Assembly (NCBI RefSeq): GCF_001625215.2
Contig: NC_030385.2
Span: 12,083,135 to 12,147,134 of the forward strand
Reading direction: 5' to 3'
From: Daucus carota subsp. sativus
Lineage: Eukaryota; Streptophyta; Magnoliopsida; Apiales; Apiaceae
Length of the DNA: 64,000 nucleotides
Part shown: piece after piece, positions 58,789 through 64,000 of the stretch
Position numbering within the stretch: the stretch's first letter is position 1
Layout of the letters: each line of letters begins with the position of its first letter
The notes under the pieces: generated by a model
The model's input: only the letters and a program-made list of their open reading frames with translations
Database searches by the model: none
Told to the model about the DNA's origin: nothing
Made by a program: the position numbers and the translations under genes

Positions 58789-59444
58789 ACATAAAATCAA
58801 TAGTTTCACCCACAAAAACTTATTCTTTGTTTATCTCTTATCTTTTTATATATCAAAGGCCATTTTGGAAAAACTTATTAAATTTTTGAAGGACTTTATT
58901 TGTAAACTTTATACTTATCAAAAATTACTTATTTGTAAACTTCATACTTACTAAATTTTTGACGGACTTTATTTGTAAGCTTCATCTCTTATTAAAAATT
59001 TAATGAGTTTTTCCAATATGGCCTTAAGATATATAAAACGATAAGAGATAAACAAAGATTAAATTTTTGTGGGTGAAACTATTGATTTTATTTGTATGTA
59101 TTTGTTTCATTTGTTAATAAGTTTCGAAATTTTTAAGAGAGAAAAAAAAGGTGCTGCATGATAGCTTTTAATTTTTTTTTTCAATTTTTAACGGATATTA
59201 TGATAAGTGACCTAAACGAAAGTTATTTGAGTTTGATGACCTGATTGCAAGTTTGTAATAAGTTAAGTGATCAAAATCTCGCTTCAGCTGACTGTGCATG
59301 CCACAATGAATTTATTTAAGCCAAGTCACGAAGTGGATTTATTTAAGCCAAGTCACAACACTTGGTTAGCTTTCCGTCAAATTTTTAACGTAGTGTAACG
59401 GCCAGTGACCTAAATTGAAATTTTTTAAGAGTATAATGATGTGA

Positions 59445-59680
59445 CTGAAATTTTTTTGAGTTGGATGACCCAATTGCAAGTCGTCAGTTGAGTGACCAAA
59501 ATACCATTTAACCCGTTATAAATCCAATTTTACTTGTCATTATAATCTATGACTGAAAGCTTTTTAAGTTGGATGACCCAATTGCAAGTTGTCAGTTGAG
59601 TGACCAAAATACCATTTAATCCGTTATAAATCCTATTTTACTTGTCATTATAATCTATTTCACCACTTTTAAGCAATAAG
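59445..59680. repeat. 118 bp tandem duplication at the right end of the giant foldback
   Basis: GTTGGATGACCCAATTGCAA recurs at a 118-base spacing (59460 and 59578), and each copy runs past the element end into ATAAATCC and CTTGTCATTATAATCTAT. So terminus and flanking DNA were duplicated together. 59680-60039 holds no gene. Confidence 0.85.
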
Positions 59681-60039
59681 TAATTTCTTGTATCATCCAT
59701 TATAGTAGAAATGTTAACACATTGCACCATTCCGTATCTGAAACACCAACAGTCTTGCATCACTGCAGGGTTGTTTAAAGCAAAATAATAAAGTGGATGC
59801 CTCCTGTTACAAGAGGCAGAGAAAGTTTGCCTGATAATAATCAAAATATATATCTTAGGGTTTGGAATGATTACTATGAGAACAATTGTTTTCCAAAACA
59901 TGATAACTGTTTTAACTAATGAAAAAATAAAAAAGAATTAAGCTATCCAGCTCTGGGATCACTGATATGTTTTTAACAAGTATAATAGTATATAATGTAT
60001 ATTAAGAAATTAAAGTGATTAAATACTTGAGTTCCAAAA

Positions 60040-62790
60040 TCACTGCTCCTCATCGCTGCTGGTCTGATCAACAGCTTCTTGAGACTGTTGATGGCTGAAG
60101 TCTTCCATAGTATCATTTTTCTTTTCCAGCAATTCATCCAGAAAACTATTAGCATCTTTCTACAATTAGAATACAAAAAAAAAAAGAAGATTACTTGACA
60201 GTTGGAATGCAATGAGTAAAAGCTGAACTAGAATTACAGTAGATGATAAGATACAAAAAGCAACTCTATCTTGTTTATATACACTTGACTGAGCAACTGA
60301 GATAAGAAATTTAGTTTTACTCGGTGATACTTATACCTTCGTTTCAAGTCATCCAAGGAATGTAAAAGAATTTAGTTCCTGATTACAGAAAAAAACCCGA
60401 AAGGAATGGCAGTGGAAAGATATGAACTGCAAAAATTTCTCTAGTGTGTTCCATAAAATAACTGGAGGAAAGTGAAATTAGAGTTTAAAGTGTGCTTTCG
60501 ATTTGGATTAATGAAAAGGAAATACTTATAATATGGCATACGTATTCTGTAAAGGAATATGGGACGTTTTTGCAACCTGACTCGTGTTATTAAGTTGTAC
60601 ACTCAAAAGCCTGGAGTACAACGTACCAAAGCTAAAAATGCCATCTCTAATTTACAAAGCAAAACTTAATTCTTTATAAATGCACCAATAGAAGAGGAAA
60701 AACCAAAACAAAGTAGAACATAATACAAGAAGATGCTAAGGGTATAGCTTTTTTTTCTGGGGCTGAAAGAGTTCCTTATTAATTAATATTTTCACGGATA
60801 TCTATTGCAGAAACATCCAATCATTTCATCCTTGTCTTACTAGAAATACTGCAAATTAAAACAGATACATAGAACTCTGCAACCTAAAATATTGAGAAGA
60901 AGATATCATAAAGATCAAGGTAAACAATGATCTTGCACTACTTCAGACTAGTTATCTCCTTGAAAAGGCAACCGGAATTAGAACTTACAGAAAAAACAAC
61001 TAACATATTTTATTATCTCATGTTACAAAAAGCCTACAGACAACTGCCCTAAGTTACCCGGACACGGGTATGGGTATCTGACACGGGTACAGATCCAAGA
61101 GTCAGATTCGTAGTTTTAGGATAATTAGGATTCGTGGACATGGATCCGGAATTAGACTCGGGTACGGGGACTTGGCACTTAAGTTCCACGCAAGTAAAAC
61201 TTTATATAGACTGATTTATTATACATTCATAAAAATAGTGTCTATTGCACATAAATCACACAAACTGAAAATTGAAGCATAAAATCAATAGAACAACATA
61301 GAAACAAGTCATTCATGGATCTTGATCTCTATAAACAAGTTGAAACAAGGCCTAAGTTTTCATTTTGACCTGGTATGTTACAAGGTGAAGTGTCCGGTTG
61401 TAATAAGAAGGATCCGACTCAGATCCCATACCCACACCCATGTCATGTCCGGTGGACACGGGTATAGGCACAAAAATGGAGAGTCCGGGTAACATAGCAA
61501 CTGACGGTCTGACGCAGGAAATATGAGAGGATTGGAAAGGTATAATAGCAAAGTTTAGAAGAATTCAAAATAAATAATTTTAGAAGCATTAGGACCCGAC
61601 TTCTGTGTAAGATATACCTTTTTAGTTAAACCATGAGCAGACATGACCTCATAAAACTTTCGCATCAGCATTTCTTCTTCCACCTACAAGATTAAAGACA
61701 CCAGATTCAGTACTTCTTTACTTATAAATCGTATATGCTAATTTCACCGAGTGTGTGTTTGCATGTGAAGTTGTAACATCTGCAAACACAGTTGCGCATA
61801 AATTGAAACTTAATTATTTAATAAGAACCTGAAGTTTTTGCAGTTCATGAGACATTGATCTGTAAGTCTCCCATAAAAGCTCATTCTGTTTCTCTAAATG
61901 CCTGTACACAAATGAATTTATATTATAAGGAAGTAGTGCTTGCATACAATCAAAAGGGTTAGAGTTTCACTGTAAAGTATCCAAGATCCTACAATCAGTC
62001 GCTCATTAACTTTGAATATTCACTTGCTCAAAATAATAGTTAAATTCTTTAAGAATAAATAAGAAACTGTGAATATAGTGTAATTCTTTTAGCATCGCCA
62101 ACAAAGTCCACAAAGAAACTAGACTATATTGATCGGCGATTTCAGTACTTCAACCATTGGAAAATTTAAAAAGCATTTCACAGGGCTTACCTGGATGTTT
62201 CTGCAATGTATCCTGGATCCATTCTTTCACAACCGCCGTGTGTCTTCCGAGACTATTTGCAGCCTACAAACGTACTGAACACTAATTTGACGATGTAATC
62301 TACCAGGGAGAAAATACCTGATTAGAAAAAGGATTTAATTATCGAAAACAGGGAGTCTAGACATATTCTCAACGGAAAGTTGGAAACTCATAATTAGCTA
62401 CATGAACATACAAAAATTGAGACCGTATAATCTATGCAGTTTCTGTAGTTTATAGAACATTACGAGTCATAAAATCACAAACATTAGAAAGAAACTTCCC
62501 TATTCTCTCAGTAGTAAACAAACGAACTCCCTCCCTCCCCCTCTCAGAACAACAAATCTGTACCAGAACAACAAATAATGAGCACAAATCGATAACTTAT
62601 CCATATTATAGGCAAAGCTGGAGATTCGAGTAGTGTGTATATTCTAAAGAAACATGTAAATTTAAGAGACAGATTCAATAGTCAATACATTAAAACTCAA
62701 AATATACATACCTCCTCTTTTGAAACTCGAAAAGCTTTCGATGCTCTTTGAGTCTCGCTCTTCCCGCTATCAAATTTCAGTTGTGGAGCT
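60040..62790 (-). CDS. unrecognised helical/coiled-coil protein, five exons seen, 5' exon not found
   Basis: Exons (5' to 3'): 62790-62712, 62263-62191, 61893-61829, 61683-61618, 60159-60040. All have GT-AG borders and the joined frame of 134 residues is open to a TGA at 60040. It reads APQLKFDSGKSETQRASK, then AANSLGRHTAVVKEWIQDTL, EKQNELLWETYRSMSHELQK, VEEEMLMRKFYEVMSAHGL and an acidic Ser/Gln/Glu tail ending SSDEEQ. Exon three uses the acceptor TTTAG at 61894; the nearer-looking TACAG eight bases upstream would bring a stop into frame. No ATG is in frame, and an in-frame TGA lies just before the first exon, so at least one more 5' exon is needed. High helix content suggests a structural or complex subunit; family not recognised. 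Confidence 0.6.
61050..61497. mobile_element. Mutator-type MITE in an intron, same family as 51362
   Basis: Ends TAAGTTACCCGGAC and GTCCGGGTAACATAG, flanked by CAACTGCCC and CAACTGACG (7 of 9 match). GGACACGGGTATNGG words recur inside. 448 bp, against 173 for the ZDP copy. Confidence 0.75.
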
Positions 62791-62859
62791 CTGTGTCAAA
62801 TCACAATTTGTTGCCCCTAATTTTTTTTGCCCTAATTTCTTTCCCTTCCCTCTTTCTAA

Positions 62860-63345
62860 CTTCAGTTATATTATTTGATTGAGATTTTAATGAATTGTTT
62901 TTAGTCTATGGATTTTAATGGATTGTATGAGATTTTGATTTTGTGCGGATTCTTGATAAAATGTCGCAGAGTTGATGGGATTTAGGTACAATGTTTTAAA
63001 ATCCCATTGATTTTGATGTGATTTCAAAAAACTTAAAATACACTGAAGAATGCCACAAAATCCATCATTTTATGAAATGAAAAAAAATCCATCAGCATTT
63101 GAATACCATCAGATTTTAATGGATTTTAAACAATCCCAATTGAATACCATCGGATTTTAAAGCATAATTTAAAATCTCAATTGAATACCACCAGATTTTG
63201 TAGCATAATTTAAAATCCCAATTGAATACCTCAAGTTTTTAATGGATTTCAAACAATCACAATCGAATACCCTCGGATTTCATGAATGCAAAAAAATGCT
63301 TTAAAATCCCAATCCAATACACCCCTCTTAGTTTTCTGAAAAAAA
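62860..63345. repeat. degenerate repeat array with a MITE-like end
   Basis: Units near 42 bp built on AATTGAATACCATCGGATTT and AATTTAAAATCCC recur from about 63078 to 63320, ending AATCCAATACACCCCTC, a common plant MITE terminus. No host exon was found here. 63346-63700 is AT-rich without a gene. Confidence 0.5.
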
Positions 63346-63711
63346 AGAAGACTAAATTGCTATTTAATGACTTGTATAATAAATTTTTTTCACGTTAATG
63401 ACCGATTTTAAGAGTCAGCATTTGTGTGGCTAAAGAAGTGATTTTAAAGCAACTAAATGGCTCCGCACTCTCTCCGTTATAGACCTTTAACGGACGTTTG
63501 TTTAATTGAAATAAAACATAATTCAAAGGTTAAAGCTGCCATTTAACAAACTACCATAGTATAAGTTTATATACACACTCCATTTGTTCATCCAGATGCA
63601 TAAATATATTATCATTTGAAGCCAATCTTATCTCTCAGCTCAACAACTTTTGCTATTGTTGTTGTCGAAACTTGCTGAGATTCATCAAAAGATTTAGCTT
63701 TGCTCAGTGCT

Positions 63712-64000
63712 TGTTATGGTGACAAGCTCATCAGCTGAAGGAACACAGAAGCTTATCTTGAACCATAAAGCAGAGTAACAACACACCACAGAATCAGTTA
63801 CTAACTACCTGCCAGCTAAGCAACACAGCTCAGCAAAGATGGAACGTTCCAGAGACAAATATAAATATACTTCCATTTCAGTTAGTTAGTCAGTTTTTCA
63901 TTCTCTCTGTTTTAGCATCTAGATCTCTCTCTCCATTTTCTTTCCAGTATGTAGTCTTGTATACAGTATCTCTCTGTTAGATAGTAAGCCTAGATGTTCA
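63712..64000 (+). repeat. possible LTR start, cut by the right edge
   Basis: TGTTATGGTGACAAGC is a copia-style LTR start. An AAATATAAATATAC box lies at about 63858, then a CT-rich stretch (TCTCTCTGTTTTAGC, ATCTAGATCTCTCTCTCC). This layout fits an LTR promoter, but the other end is outside the window, so it could also be an ordinary promoter. Confidence 0.35.

Larger units (their letters stand above)
57108..59516. mobile_element. giant foldback (Mutator-type) element with two MITEs inside its left arm
   Basis: The left end TCGGGTCAAATGG pairs with CCATTTAACCCG at 59516. The arms pair for most of the length, through GTCACTCAACTGA, TAACGGATATTATGATAAGT, TTTCGAAACTTATTAAC and GTTTCACCCACAAAAA, to a centre near 58920. 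The left arm is longer only because it holds the inserts at 57464-58113 and 58179-58788; without them the arms align. No transposase. A weaker MITE-like patch lies at 56880-57100. Confidence 0.8.

Noticed and set aside
59638..60212. Minus open frames near the last exon of the unrecognised gene
   Set aside because: They cross the splice acceptor at 60160 and use another phase than the joined exons.

Overview
This is a 64 kb piece of a plant nuclear genome. The genes carry GT-AG introns, the spaces between genes are AT-rich, and the transposons are plant families (Sirevirus-type Ty1/copia, CACTA, plant mariner, Stowaway, PIF/Harbinger-like, Mutator-type foldback, hAT, LINE). A dicot is likely. 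The EP1-like secreted lectin (first described in carrot) and the overall transposon mix are compatible with Apiaceae, but that is a weak inference.

Layout. 1-8441 is a minus-strand Ty1/copia element whose 5' LTR lies at 7933-8441; its 3' LTR is off the left edge. 8810-9214 is a two-exon gene for a small secreted protein. 11100-13960 is an NF-YC transcription factor gene (minus) with introns in both untranslated regions. 16150-17564 is an EP1-like bulb-lectin glycoprotein gene (minus). 18.5-24.3 kb holds MITEs and dead LINE sequence. 25.1-42.4 kb is a set of nested transposons: a mariner-like transposase gene (minus) is broken by a 13.8 kb CACTA element (28075-41878), which is itself broken by a 3.9 kb CACTA element (30766-34627); a separate 370 bp hAT-type MITE sits in the mariner 3' end. 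43.1-45.4 kb is a LINE fragment broken by MITEs. 46791-48602 is a peptide-N-glycanase A gene (minus). 49912-54788 is a 12-exon DNA 3'-phosphatase (ZDP) gene (minus). 54990-59680 is a cluster of nested MITEs and large foldback elements. 60040-62790 holds five exons of an unrecognised gene (minus). The right edge looks like the start of another LTR.

Five host genes look intact: the small secreted protein (though probably shortened by a stop), NF-YC, EP1-like, PNGase A and ZDP. A sixth has its 5' end unresolved. They are not functionally clustered: they cover transcription (NF-YC), cell-wall or secreted proteins (EP1-like, small peptide), glycoprotein processing (PNGase A) and DNA repair (ZDP). 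Most other sequence is transposon. Target-site duplications on many elements let the order of insertion be read directly. No RNA genes or CRISPR arrays were seen.
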